From Odontocerum albicorne (taxonomy: Eukaryota; Arthropoda; Insecta; Trichoptera; Odontoceridae), in assembly GCA_949825065.1 (NCBI GenBank), contig OX463842.1:52772034-52836033 (forward strand): a stretch of DNA of 64,000 nucleotides. Reading direction: 5' to 3'. The notes beneath the pieces were generated by a model. The model made no database searches and was not told the origin of the DNA. It was given only the letters and a program-made list of their open reading frames with translations. A program made the position numbers and the translations under genes. Shown piece after piece: positions 42,894 to 53,764 of this stretch. The stretch's first letter is position 1. Each line of letters begins with the position of its first letter.

Positions 42894-43275
42894 GTGCGTG
42901 CGGTCACTGAACCCACTGAGGCAATCCTTGGCCGCTCGGTCATTGAACTCGCACTGTAAGGAATGCGAGACAGCACTGGGCGAAGGTCGCCCGCGCGGTC
43001 ATTGAATTCACTAGTAGCGAACAGCGAGAGCGAGACACCGACATATCTCTTGCCTCCCCTGCAGTATATAGAACGCGCAATTCCCCTGAAATGTATATAG
43101 AACGCGCAACAATAACATTGTGTCCGGCGAAGCGAGACAGCGACATGTTCTGCGCCGTTCTATACATTATTAATACAGACGCTTTCAATAAACTTTGTCT
43201 CTTTGCTTATCTTGATCTCGACGACTTTTATTCAAACAACCTCATCCTTCTATGCGAAACACAAGTTCCTAAACA
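42894..43275 (+). mobile_element. Probable solo LTR of an LTR retrotransposon
   Basis: It starts TGTAGCGACCGTGCGTGCGG and ends ..CCTAAACA (TG...CA). The 5' part has three CGGTCA(C/T)TGAA repeats. Two TATATAGAACGCGC boxes lie at 43065 and 43095, and AATAAA at about 43187. TTTGGCTCATCACGTGGCA just downstream resembles the spacer plus primer-binding site found after Ty3/Gypsy-type LTRs. No gag or pol follows. CpG content is far above the surroundings. No second LTR is visible in the window. Confidence 0.55.
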
Positions 43276-43477
43276 ATTTTGGCTCATCACGTGGCATCCT
43301 CCCAATCGTAATGTACCCTAACCAATAGGTAGACAATCTCACCCGCAAGGATTTCAGAGGTTTTTTCAGCGCACATACTTGTTAACGTGAAACAAAAACA
43401 TGTATTACAGATATCGTGAAACAAAAACATGTTAATAAATAACTTGTTTTACATTGTGCCGAAATTAAAATAAAAAG

Positions 43478-43570
43478 TGTAACATCAAGAGTATATTAGT
43501 TTTACAAATGTAACGTCAAGAGTTTATTAGTTTTACAAATGTAACGTCAAGAGTATATTAGTTTTACAAA
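43478..43570 (+). repeat. 31-bp tandem repeat, 3 units
   Basis: The unit contains TGTAACGTCAAGAGTATATT and AGTTTTACAAA. Just upstream GTGAAACAAAAACATGT occurs twice (43388-43432). Confidence 0.85.
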
Positions 43571-44159
43571 TACGCGTACTTTAAGTTTCAATTTAAATGG
43601 AACGACTTATTGACAAAATAATATTTTTCGACTTCGATCGCTTCAAGAGTGAGCCACTCATATTACAAGGGTAATTCAGTATGGGAATAACTTTGGAAAA
43701 TCTGGATAGAGTTTTTGACAAAGTTGACAGTACATTATAAAGTTTTCATGTGGCGCTCCTTATCAGTGCGCGTTATCTAACCGGGAAGTTCCATCTGTGC
43801 GACTGTCTTGGCGGGGAGGAGGGAAACTTGAACTAACACGAGCTTTATGGGTCCCGATAGACTACTCGTATCTCCGACTGTTGCGTTACAATTACCGAAG
43901 AAATGAAACCTTTACGAAGCTCGCTTTATTGTTTACTTTCCCCAGATACATCATCCATTCAATTCAAGTTTCCATCTTTTTGCTTTGTATTCCCAACTGA
44001 CTCGGCATTTACAGAGGTTTAATTTTTAACAGAGGCTTTCTTTCAATTGCCCAAAGAACCAAAACATAATATATGATATATATTTCGGAGATTATTCTAT
44101 TTTTTTTTTGGTTAAAAAATCTGAAAATGTACGAACGTTTATTTATTTTATTAAACACT
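43571..44159. other. No recognisable gene
   Basis: A slightly GC-richer patch at 43,795-43,890 holds a 67-codon plus frame without known domain. Confidence 0.4.
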
Positions 44160-44250
44160 TTTATTGCAAATACAATCTGGCAGGCTTGTTGCCAGGTGGC
44201 AATATCTTCCAATTAACCATACAAAAGTAAATGAACCAAATTACGTGGTC
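44160..44250 (-). repeat. tRNA-derived SINE family S, 3' part, reversed
   Basis: The minus strand reads GGAAGATATTGCCACCTGGC, then GCCTGCCAGATTGTATTTGC and AATAAAAGTG followed by (AATAAA)-type DNA. Confidence 0.62.
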
Positions 44251-44609
44251 GCATAAATCATTCAAATGACTATCCATCCCCACGAAATCCATAAATACAT
44301 ACTTAGGCATATGCCCACGAACCCCACAAGACGGACAATTACCTGAACATTATTTTTCATATAAAGTGAGATATCATCAATCAATAAAAAAGGAAGGGAT
44401 GGTGGAGAGGAAGGGAAAAGGAAAATCAGGAATCAAACACGAATAGTTGTACCTTCAGAGATGCTCTAAAGTGCTATCTTCTGGGTGGTTTATAGGTTTT
44501 TTAGTGGTTAATATTCGTAGGTCTCTTACTTGCTTTTTTCTCTCTTTTCGCTGGTGGTGAATCGGGGATTGTGCGTGCGTGTTTATGCGTTATCTTCTTC
44601 ATTCTTATA
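44251..44609. other. No recognisable gene
   Basis: Purine-rich GGAAGGGATGGTGGAGAGG stretch at 44,391; nothing assigned. Confidence 0.45.
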
Positions 44610-45240
44610 TTACTACTTAACTATTTCAATGAATTGTGTCGTGATTTTTTTTTTATGTGTGAACATCATTTCCAATTTGTCATTTGTCATTTTACCTTTA
44701 TAAAATTTGGACTCATTCGAAGCTTTTCTTCTTTTCGTTCTTGCTGACAGTTAACCTGAGATGGTATATGTGGGTTTACTTTTAATATTTTTTTGTGCCA
44801 TACATTAAGTTTTTTTTTAATCTAGATATACGGGGGGTGTGGGCTGAAAGCCCCCTATGTCCTTGCGGTCGGGCTCCCTCTACATTAGTGGGGTGTATCT
44901 CGGCCGGGGGAATGTTTGTGGGATGAGCCCGGACCTTTTGACATCTTCTCTTTTTAATGTATTTTTCTGTCATCTATTTATTTCCTGTTTTTTTCTCTCT
45001 TCTTATTATACATGTGCAAGGGTGTAGGCTGAAAAACATCTGGTGTCCCCGTGTCTGGGCTCGATCTATATTGGTGGGGTGTATCTTGGCCGGGGGGATG
45101 TTATTAAATTAGCCCAGACCTTTTGATAACTTCTGTCTTTAATGTATTCTCTGTAATTTATGTGTTCTTGAAGTATATTTAAATGTATTATGTACATACT
45201 ATGTCACTATCAATGAACCTATATTTATTTATTTATTTTA
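44610..45240 (+). mobile_element. Two-module retroposon H, short copy
   Basis: Two GC-rich modules are arranged in tandem. Module 1 (about 44,828-44,945) has CGGGGGGTGTGGGCTGAAAG and TTGCGGTCGGGCTCC; module 2 (about 45,015-45,125) has GTGTAGGCTGAAAAACATC and TGTCTGGGCTCGATC. Both contain GTGGGGTGTATCT(C/T)GGCCGG and end with CC(C/G)(A/G)GACCTTTTGA. Each is preceded by T-rich DNA. The 3' end is an (ATTT)n tail after TGTACATACTATGT. The second copy is at 59527-61336 in reverse orientation and carries about 1 kb more between module 2 and the tail. I do not recognise the family. Confidence 0.65.
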
Positions 45241-45959
45241 CTAACCATAAATTAAGAGTTTTTCCGTCGCTTCTTAAATCATGCAAAGCATTTATTATAT
45301 TTATAAAAAAATATATATAACTAAAAAAATATTGTTAGTAAAACTTTTGTTTTTCTTTTAAATTCATAATTATTTGTTACCAAAAATATACCCAATGGGA
45401 TGACTTTCAGTTACTTGAAATCAAAGTGACGACAGTTAAAATAAAAAATTTACTACAAAAGTCTCAAACTTTATAACAAAATCCTCAAGAAAATAATAAA
45501 AGAAGCCGAAAACATCTGAACGTATCATTGTCTGTGTTTTATATATTCAGGAAATATTTAAGAATTATTGAAGTTGAAAAAATATTTACATATTTTTCAG
45601 GATATAAATCACGGGGTAAAAAACGAAATTTAAAAATAAGTTTTACTTTTTATTAGTAAACTCGATAATTTAAAAAGAAATATAAAGAAGATTTGAACTG
45701 AAATTTTAACATATTCGACATCACAATCACAGTTTGTGTGATAAGAAAGCGAAAATTTACAACGCAAAGAAAAATGTGACGCATTGTCCATCTGTTAACA
45801 ATAATTTATATTAACATTTGAGGATAAGAAATGAACACATTTCGGAATGAATCCTAGATTTTTTTAAGTTATGCTGGTTTTATTATATTAGAAAATGTAA
45901 ATTTTTTTATCCACTTTGCACGGATTTCTCATGTTACAATACATAAATAGGGTCTGCTT
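45241..45959. other. No recognisable gene
   Basis: AT-rich, nothing supported. Confidence 0.5.
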
Positions 45960-46540
45960 CTAGCGTTAGCTTACGTTATTCGTTAGGAAGAATGTCAGCC
46001 AGGATTCTTATCATACTGCTAGTCGGTACCAAGAATATATCAACCGTGTCATTCAGTTGGTTCAATATCTCTATACCACGCGTGACTGAGTGTTTAGCCA
46101 TGATATTCGTCCTGTAAGTTGGTATGTAGAACAGAGGGTGATTCCTTGCACGGCTATATTCATTAGGTACATATAAACTTAGTGCTTCTAGAATCGCGGG
46201 ACAGTTAAAGCAACCTTGAAAAACCTTAAGTTATAATATCGCAATGGATTTTTGCCTTCTTGTTTCGAGGCTTCTATAGTTACACACCGTGAGAAGTTTG
46301 ACATGGTGAGCATATTTTGGATAATCGCCTTTTATTCTGTATCATAGATATCTGAGGATTATTTGGTGTATTTGTTCTATATTGTTTTTAAATTTGAGCT
46401 GATGAGGAGCTCAAACTGAAGATGCATGTTCTAATTCGGTTTTTATTAGATAATAATATAAGTTTCGAAGGATATCCGAACTGTTAAATTCTCTTGATAT
46501 TTTGATTATAAAACCCGTATAACGTCACAGCTTTTCTACT
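45960..46540 (-). pseudogene. LINE C-terminal relic (L8)
   Basis: The minus strand reads LKFKNNIEQIHQIILRYL, a stop, then YPKYAHHVKLLTVCNYRSLE, TRRQKS, and LKVFQGCFNCPAILEALSLY, VPNEYSRARNHPLFYIPTY, RTNIMAKHSVTRGIEILNQL and a terminal stop near 45,970. This order is that of the C-terminal region of Jockey-like LINE proteins ('I..IQ..FLRFL', 'L..L..RR', 'Y..RN...F..P..RTN'). Only two stops interrupt about 180 codons. The RT active site is absent (5'-truncated). Confidence 0.7.
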
Positions 46541-46662
46541 CGCCAGTATTGTGAAAATTTGGTTCTTAAAAGACGAGCGACTATACTCTTCAGAATATAT
46601 AATCGATCTGGTATCACTTTCAAAACATGAGTGAATTTTTTTTCCTATTTTAAACGAATACG

Positions 46663-47168
46663 TGTTATCTGTTTAATGTGGAGAAAAGAAATACATGTTA
46701 TCGGTTTACTGTGGAGGAAAGAAATACGTGTTATCTGTTTACTGTGGAGAAAAGAAATATATGTTATCTGTTTACTGTGGAGAAATGAAATACATGTTAT
46801 CTGTTTACTGTGGAGAAAAGAAATACATATTGTATGTTTGCTGTGGAGAAAAGAAATACATTTAATCTGTTTACTGTGGAGAAAAAAAAAATGTTATCTG
46901 TTAACTGTGGAGAAAAGAAATACATGTTATCGGTTTACTGTGAAGAAAAGAAATACATGTTATCTGTTTACTGTGGAGGAAAGAAATACATGTTATCTGT
47001 TTACTGTGGAGAAAAGAAATACATGTTATCGGTTTACTGTGGAGCAAAGAAATACATATTATCTGTTTACTGTGGAGAAACGAAATACATGTTATCTGTT
47101 TACTGTGGAGAAAAAAAATACATGTTATATGTTTACTGTGGAGAAAAGAAATACATGTTGTCTGTTTA
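46663..47168 (+). repeat. 33-bp minisatellite, about 15 units
   Basis: The unit contains GTGGAGAAAAGAAATACATG and TTATCTGTTTACT. Three frames on two strands stay open because 33 is divisible by three and the unit lacks stops in them. One unit has lost bases (GAAAAAAAAAATG at 46,880), shifting the plus frame. Low conservation of residues argues against coding. Confidence 0.92.
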
Positions 47169-48274
47169 TAGATTTGTGGGTGATGTGGGCTTGAAGTACG
47201 AGTATAACGATACTCAAGTAATAACACCGAAACTATTCCAGAAAATTATTCGAGAGAACTCCGCTTCATTAATTTTTGTCTTAACAATATATACAATATT
47301 TAATTACTCATTAAAATTTTATCTTAGAAAACTATCATTCATTCAAATAAGATATAATTCATTCAAATAAGATCAAATAATATATTAACATTATTCAAAT
47401 AATATATTAGCACTTTTGCACGTAGATAGTTGACACACTCGTGTATAAAAAAACGATTATAAATGGGAGCACATATCAATGGTTTGATCCAATTAACGCA
47501 AAACTGTTGCTTGTTATCAGGGACCTACTGAAAAAAAAGAAAACCTTAAGCTCACAAATTAACCTGCATATTTATCGCCAGTGGCACCAAGTAACCTATT
47601 TATTCACTATGTATTATGCCTTTTATTACTAAGTAACCTATTTATTCACTATATATTATGCCTTCTATTACATTCGTCACACGTTATAAACATTAATTGA
47701 TTCATAATTCAATGATTTGCAGTGCAAACCATAATTCTTATTTTATTTCATCAAGAAACTCCATACATAGTCAATCACTAGTTTTCAAATTTTCACTTTT
47801 TGTCTGATATAGAGATATATTTAGCTGATTCTTACTAAATCGACCCTGCTGATTACGAAAATTGCAGTGAAAAGTTTGTAACAGAAGGGGGTGTATTTTA
47901 ATAAAATAAGTACGTTTTTACGCATTTCAAGAGTCGTAATTACAACAATGAAAATAAATAAATTCCTGAAATACTAAATTCAAACACAAAATACAATGTT
48001 TTTACATAGGAAAATAAAAAAAACAGGATTTAAAATAATTACCACAAGAAAAATTGACGTTATAAACTAATTTTTTGTTAAAATTTTGCCTTTTTATAAA
48101 GTTGATAGAATGCATTTTTTTAGAGATTGTATATTAAATTGAATGAAAACTCAAATAAGATAACTTAGAAGCCCATAAATTACAGTAAACACCCATAAAC
48201 ATATTACTAGCAACATATTTTTGTTAAAATATTGAAATACGTGTCACCTTCTCTATAAAAAAAAACAACAGTAG
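47169..48274. other. No gene; one 44-bp direct repeat
   Basis: AAGTAACCTATTTATTCACT plus ATNTATTATGCCTTNTATTA occurs twice at about 47,588-47,673. The remainder is AT-rich with no supported feature. Confidence 0.5.
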
Positions 48275-48600
48275 TCCCCTATCATATTAGAATCCCACCT
48301 TTCTTGATATCATTGTTCCATTCTGTGAACATCCTGATGGAATATTTCCCCTTGTTTATCACTAAGAGCTCCTCAGTTCTCTGGGCAAAAGTCTAGATTG
48401 GAATGCGGGAAGTGTATTTTCAGTGACATTCGACATTCTAGATTCTGGTAACTGCAAGAGTTCTTGTACAAGCTGTTCATAATTGTCAGCTTTATTATTA
48501 CCTAGGAAACCACTAACAACTCTTCCAAAGGCTTTCCATGTTTCTAGTTCTTCAACACTTAATTTTTTTTCGAACTTTTCATATTTCAAAAGTTTCAGTT
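48275..48600 (-). pseudogene. Decayed gene of a multicopy arthropod family
   Basis: The minus-strand frame starts near 48,589 with KKLSVEELETWKAFGRVVSG and FLGNNKADNYEQLVQELLQ. After a frameshift near 48,430 the frame reads RMSLKIHFPHSNLDFCPEN, a stop, GALSDKQGEIFHQDVHRMEQ, another stop, and YQERWDSNMIGDYCC. I recall the pattern 'F.GN.KA.NY..LV...L', 'SLKIHFLHSHLDFFP.NLG..SDE.GERFHQD' and 'YQG.W...M..DYCW' from hypothetical proteins present in many copies in arthropod genomes, probably of transposon origin. I cannot verify this here. Function unknown. Confidence 0.55.
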
Positions 48601-49261
48601 TCAGTCAAAAACTAATTTCAGGTTTTTCTCTTAAAATGTACATGATGGAACATTTTTAAGTTCATATTCGTTATCAGCACACAAAAATTTACCTTAAATA
48701 GCCGTTTTCACCCTTGTTACAAAAACCTTGTTAACTACTACTTTAATCTGAAAAATAATCAAACATGCAATTATGTACACAAAAGAACTTCTTTTAATTT
48801 GATCCCTTTCAAATGAATATGCATAGTACAATAGTCCAAGCTTTTCTTGAAACCCTTTTGCAATCTATTATCTTAAGACTGAGGAACGTGACTTTTTTTA
48901 CAATCTGCATGTACGTGTACGTATGGTATATCTAATTATTCTCCTCTAAAAGTTCCAGGACTTCATAGTCCCAGAATAATAGGGAGGCCAGTTACACCGT
49001 TCACCTGGATGGTCAATTGAATCGCTAGTCAGCTCCATCAACCTTGCCTAAGTATTTTCTATGTGCGGGCAATGTGTTCAAATAATAGCAGGGTAAATTT
49101 AAAACAGCCAAAGGGTAGTCTTTTTCACTTTCCTATTTTTTTTAAGGGATTATTTCTAATATTTTTACACAAAAAATGACCTATGTTATACTAGCTATTA
49201 AAGACCAAGGAAATAAATGTGAGCTCTGGACGAATTATTTTTAATAAAACAAACATAAAAT
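48601..49261. other. No recognisable gene
   Basis: Nothing supported. Confidence 0.5.
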
Positions 49262-49775
49262 ATTAAAATCATGGAAGTTAATTACTGCACGCATACCATC
49301 ACGCCGTCAGGGTGGGCAGAGAAGAGAAATCGCCCAACTTTCCAATCATGCCACAGATTTTTGGCCTTTTCTACATTCATACACCTCTTCACCCAGGTCC
49401 TACGATTTCTCTGACCTTTTTTTAAATTTATTCTTCCAAAATATCATTCACTTTAATCAACCATACTTTTTTAGTCTTTCTCTACCACGTTTTTCCCTCG
49501 TTGAATGTATTTTTTGTTTTCATTCATTCAATTTACATGTCTTAAACATCTCAGACACTTCCCGGTAGTATTTAATACATCAGCCGTGGGTTCACATTCA
49601 TTCTGAGCCTTTTATTATGTATTCTGTCATACATTGTCACTCCGTGAATGCTTCTCAGGGAACGCATTTCGACAGTATTTAAACTGCTCATTTTAGTATT
49701 TTCCCCGTTCACATATCCAGTATTTTGAACACATGTACAGATTCTGAATCAAAACTCTTAACTATATCGAAACAT
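49262..49775 (-). pseudogene. Degenerate LINE 3' end (L6)
   Basis: Minus-strand pieces are VNGENTKMSSLNTVEMRSLR, SIHGVTMYDRIHNKRLRMNV, then RRTWVKRCMNVEKAKNLWHD and GRFLFSAHPDGVMVCV. The 'EMR.LR...GVT..DRI.N' motif lies in the LINE region downstream of RT. Stops interrupt the middle. Its family relation to L3 or L5 is unresolved. Confidence 0.55.
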
Positions 49776-50269
49776 CCATTCCTCCGGAATTTTCCAGAGG
49801 CAGTTCCATTTATTAATATTTTTAATTTAGAACAAATATAGTATAAATCTACATATTATTCTCCAAATCTATGTAATATGCAGCTTCCGATTCCACTTAA
49901 GCTTTCACTGTCAATTATAATGAATCAAATTAACAGTCAAAATTGCGTAGATTGTTATGACACGTGTCTGAATAACAATCAAATAGCTGAATGCGAGGCT
50001 CTCCCTATGGCTCATCATTAAAATATTCTAAGCGGATTTCAATCGATTGACAGGTTTGTAATTATACTTGTCAAAATTATGTTCATGTTGAAATCAACAG
50101 AATTTTATACAAAATTGAAGAGATAAAGTCGAGGTTGTGAGAAACAAATTTTACCTTATAAATTGGGATAGCTGAAATTTCCTGCAATCAAACCCTGTAT
50201 TGACGTTGAAAACTTGAAAAGAATCTGCAACTGCTTGTAAACATCTTATTACACTCAACTTTAATATAT
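49776..50269. other. No recognisable gene
   Basis: Nothing supported. Confidence 0.5.
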
Positions 50270-50624
50270 GGTTATTGTTATATTTTTTATCTATCAATAA
50301 AATTAAGTTCTAGTCACGAGTTAAAATGCCAATGAGGATAATTTATTGTTATATTTTTAATCTATCAATAAAATTAAGTTCTAGTCACGAGTTGAAATGC
50401 CAATGAGGATAATTTATTGTTATGTTTTTAATCTATCAATAAAATTAAGTTCTAGTCACGAGTTGAAACGCCAATGAGGATAATTTATTGTTATATTTTT
50501 AATCTATCAATAAAATTAAGTTCTAGTTACGAGTTGTAATGCCAATGAGGATAAATTATTGTTATATTTTTAGTCTATCAATAAAAGTAAGTTCTAGTCA
50601 CGAGTTGGAATGCCAATGAGGATA
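50270..50624 (+). repeat. 71-bp minisatellite, 5 units
   Basis: The unit contains TTATTGTTATATTTTTAATC, AATAAAATTAAGTTCTAGTC and GAAATGCCAATGAGGATAA. The period of 71 holds between successive starts at 50341, 50412 and 50483. Few substitutions. Confidence 0.9.
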
Positions 50625-51529
50625 ATTTTATTTTTTAATCACTGCTTTATATATTGTCGTTTAATAAAAACCGTTAATTTTCAATCAATCAAAAGATTTA
50701 TTAAAACCAAAGTTAAAATAAACTACAAATCTGTACATGCTTATGAAAGCTCTATAAAGGCATAAAGCTTATATAAAAAAAAGATATTTTAATCAGTAAA
50801 TCAGCTTCTGTCACTGACATAATATCAACTTGCCGAGCTCAGGGGATTAGAGCTGTATGTGATGCTTCATACTGGCTAATTGATAGCTATTGATGAACCC
50901 CCTTAACCAGCGGCTTGAGTTCCAAAATTGTACACACATAAAGGGAGAGAGTAACGAAGAAAAGAGGATTTAACAAAATTGGTGATAAGAGTAAAACATA
51001 GCAGTAACTATTTTAGAAAGAAGGGGCAATATAATGTAGGTAAGTTTTTGGTTTTTTATTGGTTATTTAATTATTGTTTTATCATTTGAATTAGATTGTC
51101 TTCTAGCACAGTAGTTTCTCGTTTGATTTCAGTTGAAAACCTGAATTAAAAAAAATACTTGAGCATAGTTTTCTTGTAAGGTCTTTTTAACACATTTATG
51201 GTTGATTGAGAGAGCCAGTTGAAATACCAAAAAGATTGTGTTATGTGTAACAAAAATGTTATTCAATATTATTTTTTTATTTTGAACTAGGCGAAAAACG
51301 ACATTTTATTTTGAACTAGGAGAAAACCCAGATTTTAATGGAAGTGTTTTTGAATTTTATGAACCAGATTTGAATGGAAATTTTATGAACCAGTTTTTAA
51401 TGGACTCTAATGGAAGTGAGAAACATGAATTTTAGAATATTGTTTATCACGAAATATATATGGTATATATGAAGAGGAAGTAAAAGTTGTGTGTTTGGAA
51501 ATAAATATATGGATATTTGGTATCTCTTC
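50625..51529. other. No recognisable gene
   Basis: A short repeated phrase ATTTTATTTTGAACTAGG occurs twice near 51,275-51,320, and GAACCAGATTT-type repeats follow. No coding support. Confidence 0.45.
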
Positions 51530-51675
51530 CTTTCCCACAAGAAACATATTTGGTAAGAAAACAGTTGAAAACTTACCAAGGGAAAACACAGTACAAAGAA
51601 ACCTTTGCACATCTTCCAATATGCGATAGCAACACATTTAGCTTTAAGTGGAGTGTAGCGTATGTTCATAATTCT
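51530..51675 (+). repeat. Family D fragment, D4
   Basis: GGTAAGAAAACAGTTGAAAAC, TTACCAAGGGAAAACACAG and GCAACACATTTAGCTTTAAG match the distal half of D1. Confidence 0.45.
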
Positions 51676-51728
51676 CACAAAAAAGAAAGAATGAAAGTAT
51701 TATATACATAGTATTTGTAGATTAATTA

Positions 51729-51830
51729 GGCAGAAATGAGAACCCTGCGCTCATGTAGGCAAAAATGAGAACCCTACGCTCATGTAGGTAGAAATAAGAA
51801 CCCTACGCTCATGTAGGCAGAAATGAGAAC
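51729..51830 (+). repeat. 29-bp tandem repeat derived from LINE L3 codons, 3-4 units
   Basis: The unit contains GCAGAAATGAGAACCCTGCG and CTCATGTAG. The last, longer unit is continuous with the LINE relic, where GAAATGAGAACTCTGCG encodes the EMRTLR phrase also present in L3 at 5,352-5,368. Confidence 0.75.
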
Positions 51831-52122
51831 TCTGCGCTTCATTGCAGGCAGAACTATTAGAGATCAGATCAGAAATTAGACGATAAGGTCTGTCTGTAGT
51901 GTTGAAGACATAGTGAGGTAGGAAAGAAGCAGAAGGCACTTCTGAATGGATCATGTGGACCGCATGGAGGATACAAGACTGGCAAGACGGAAAACCCTAA
52001 CAGCAGGAGATTACCAGGAAGGCCGCCGAAAAGATGGAAGGACAGCTGAACATCATCATCTCAGGACAGCCCCCCCGTCACAAACAGGGCATACGACCTA
52101 GACCAAGAGGAAGAAGAAGAAG
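51815..52122 (+). pseudogene. LINE L3 3' end, copy with tandem-repeated 5' edge
   Basis: The plus frame reads AEMRTLRFIAGRTIRDQIRN, a stop, then DHVDRMEDTRLARRKTLTAG, DYQEGRRKDGRTAE and a (GAAGAA)n tail near 52,115. The same order is seen in the copies at 4.9 and 23.4 kb. The RT active site lies upstream of the truncation. Confidence 0.68.
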
Positions 52123-53764
52123 ATTGATTAATGTTGCTTCCCAAAGAGTTTGCTAGAGCCAATAATATTAGTGGAAAAATATTCTTCTTTCCTATGGAAT
52201 AGACTACGTGGTAGTCGTTATCACCATTTAAGTTCCGTTAGGAACACAGATAAACCGTAGAAAACTTTCATCAAGGTCAGTTCACAGTTGGGAGCTCACA
52301 GATTAGCCAAACGATACCAAGGCCTGAGGTAAACTCTAAGGACAGCCCATCCTGAAGTCTAATACATGAATATCTGATACAGTTATACTGAAAAATTTTC
52401 AATGAAAACGACGGAAGCTGTATTTTTCTTGCCATGCAACTTCACTGAGAATATATAACTGAAACTAAATATTGCAAAATAATATTAAATAAAAAAAACA
52501 GTATTCTATCATAGATTGAAATATTCTCAAAGACGCACTGGTTAAAATCGTGCAAGAAAATTATTTTTACACAATTTTCTGATTTATCAAAATTGGTTTT
52601 AGATAATTGAAGAGTTAAACTCATAAACCACATAACAATCATATTTCGATTTTTTTATGGAAAAACAGTCTATTAATAAGCGACAATATACCCATAAATG
52701 GCATATATGTGAATTTAAACTAAAAGTGATTCTGTTTTACAACCAAAGATGTCACTGGGCACATCTCCACAAGCATTTGACTCAAATACCGCACAGTTTT
52801 TTTTCCTATAACTATATATATTTTTTGGCTCTTGAGTGATTTATGAGTTTTACTTTTCAATTGCTCAAGTTCAGGCTAAATAAACTATAGTAAAAGTATT
52901 TTTAAATAAAATAGGTGAAGCAGAGATCACTGTTTTAATGAAATTTTAATTTCACTTCTTGTTAAATATTATGATATTCTGTCAGAATAAAGTTTAAATC
53001 TTTGATGTATTGTAATTACGAGTATTTGAAATAAATAATATAAATGTATGTAAACGATTAACACAAAATTTTTTTTTTTGGATTAATTATTGATAAATGA
53101 TATACTCGTATATGTTGGAAGTGTTCTTTCTTTATAACACCTTTCCATCGTCCATTAATCAATTGCACACCATCAAAAGTGGGGACTTACGAGTAGATCG
53201 AGCTACGACCCTGTTACCCATTACTTGTACCGGCCCTGACAGAAGACTGAGGAGGGAGGGCTCTAACGGCGCTGACAAAAGAGCGAGCACGGGAAGAAAA
53301 ACAATAATGTGGTCAGGTTGGGTAACAATGCCATATTTGCTAGAGACTATTGTTACGGCGCAGGGAAAGGAGACTGGGATCGGGGAGATGGGAGATGGGA
53401 GACGGGAAGGCTGGGCGAGTGCCGAATGTGTCAACAGGCATTCTTATATCGTCTCTAATTCTTGTTCCTCGTGTATTTTTGTTCCGTTTAATGTCACCAA
53501 AAGGCACGACCTACTTTTATGTTCTTGTTAATTCCAGATAAAGTTTCTCTACACTTTATTCTACTGTGTTTGTTTCCTTTTATTATTTCACTAATGTTCT
53601 AGATTTTTTCTACGTTACGTTGTCGTTGGGACATTAATTTAATTAAAGTAAAGGTGTAACATTTATTTTTATTATGTGGTGCTGTATTTTATTATATATC
53701 ATCTTTACTGTATACAGTATAACGTTGTGGATTAACGGTATGTGTTCAAATCAACCAGAAAGGT
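52123..53764. other. No recognisable gene; GC-richer patch 53,190-53,440
   Basis: The patch has overlapping frames on both strands (up to 144 codons on plus) and a GGGAGATGGGAGATGGGAGA purine run, but no domain I recognise. It may be part of an unidentified element. The rest is AT-rich. Confidence 0.35.

Noticed and set aside
44828..45125. 5S rRNA or snRNA gene in the GC-rich modules of H
   Set aside because: No recognisable 5S internal control region or Sm-site context; similarity is only in GC-richness.
46631..47370. Three ORFs of 108-187 codons over the 33-bp array
   Set aside because: Open frames follow from a period divisible by three; one unit has an indel that shifts the frame without consequence.
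53097..53531. 144-codon ORF in a GC-richer patch
   Set aside because: Overlapping frames are open on both strands and the purine-run composition explains this; no domain recognised.
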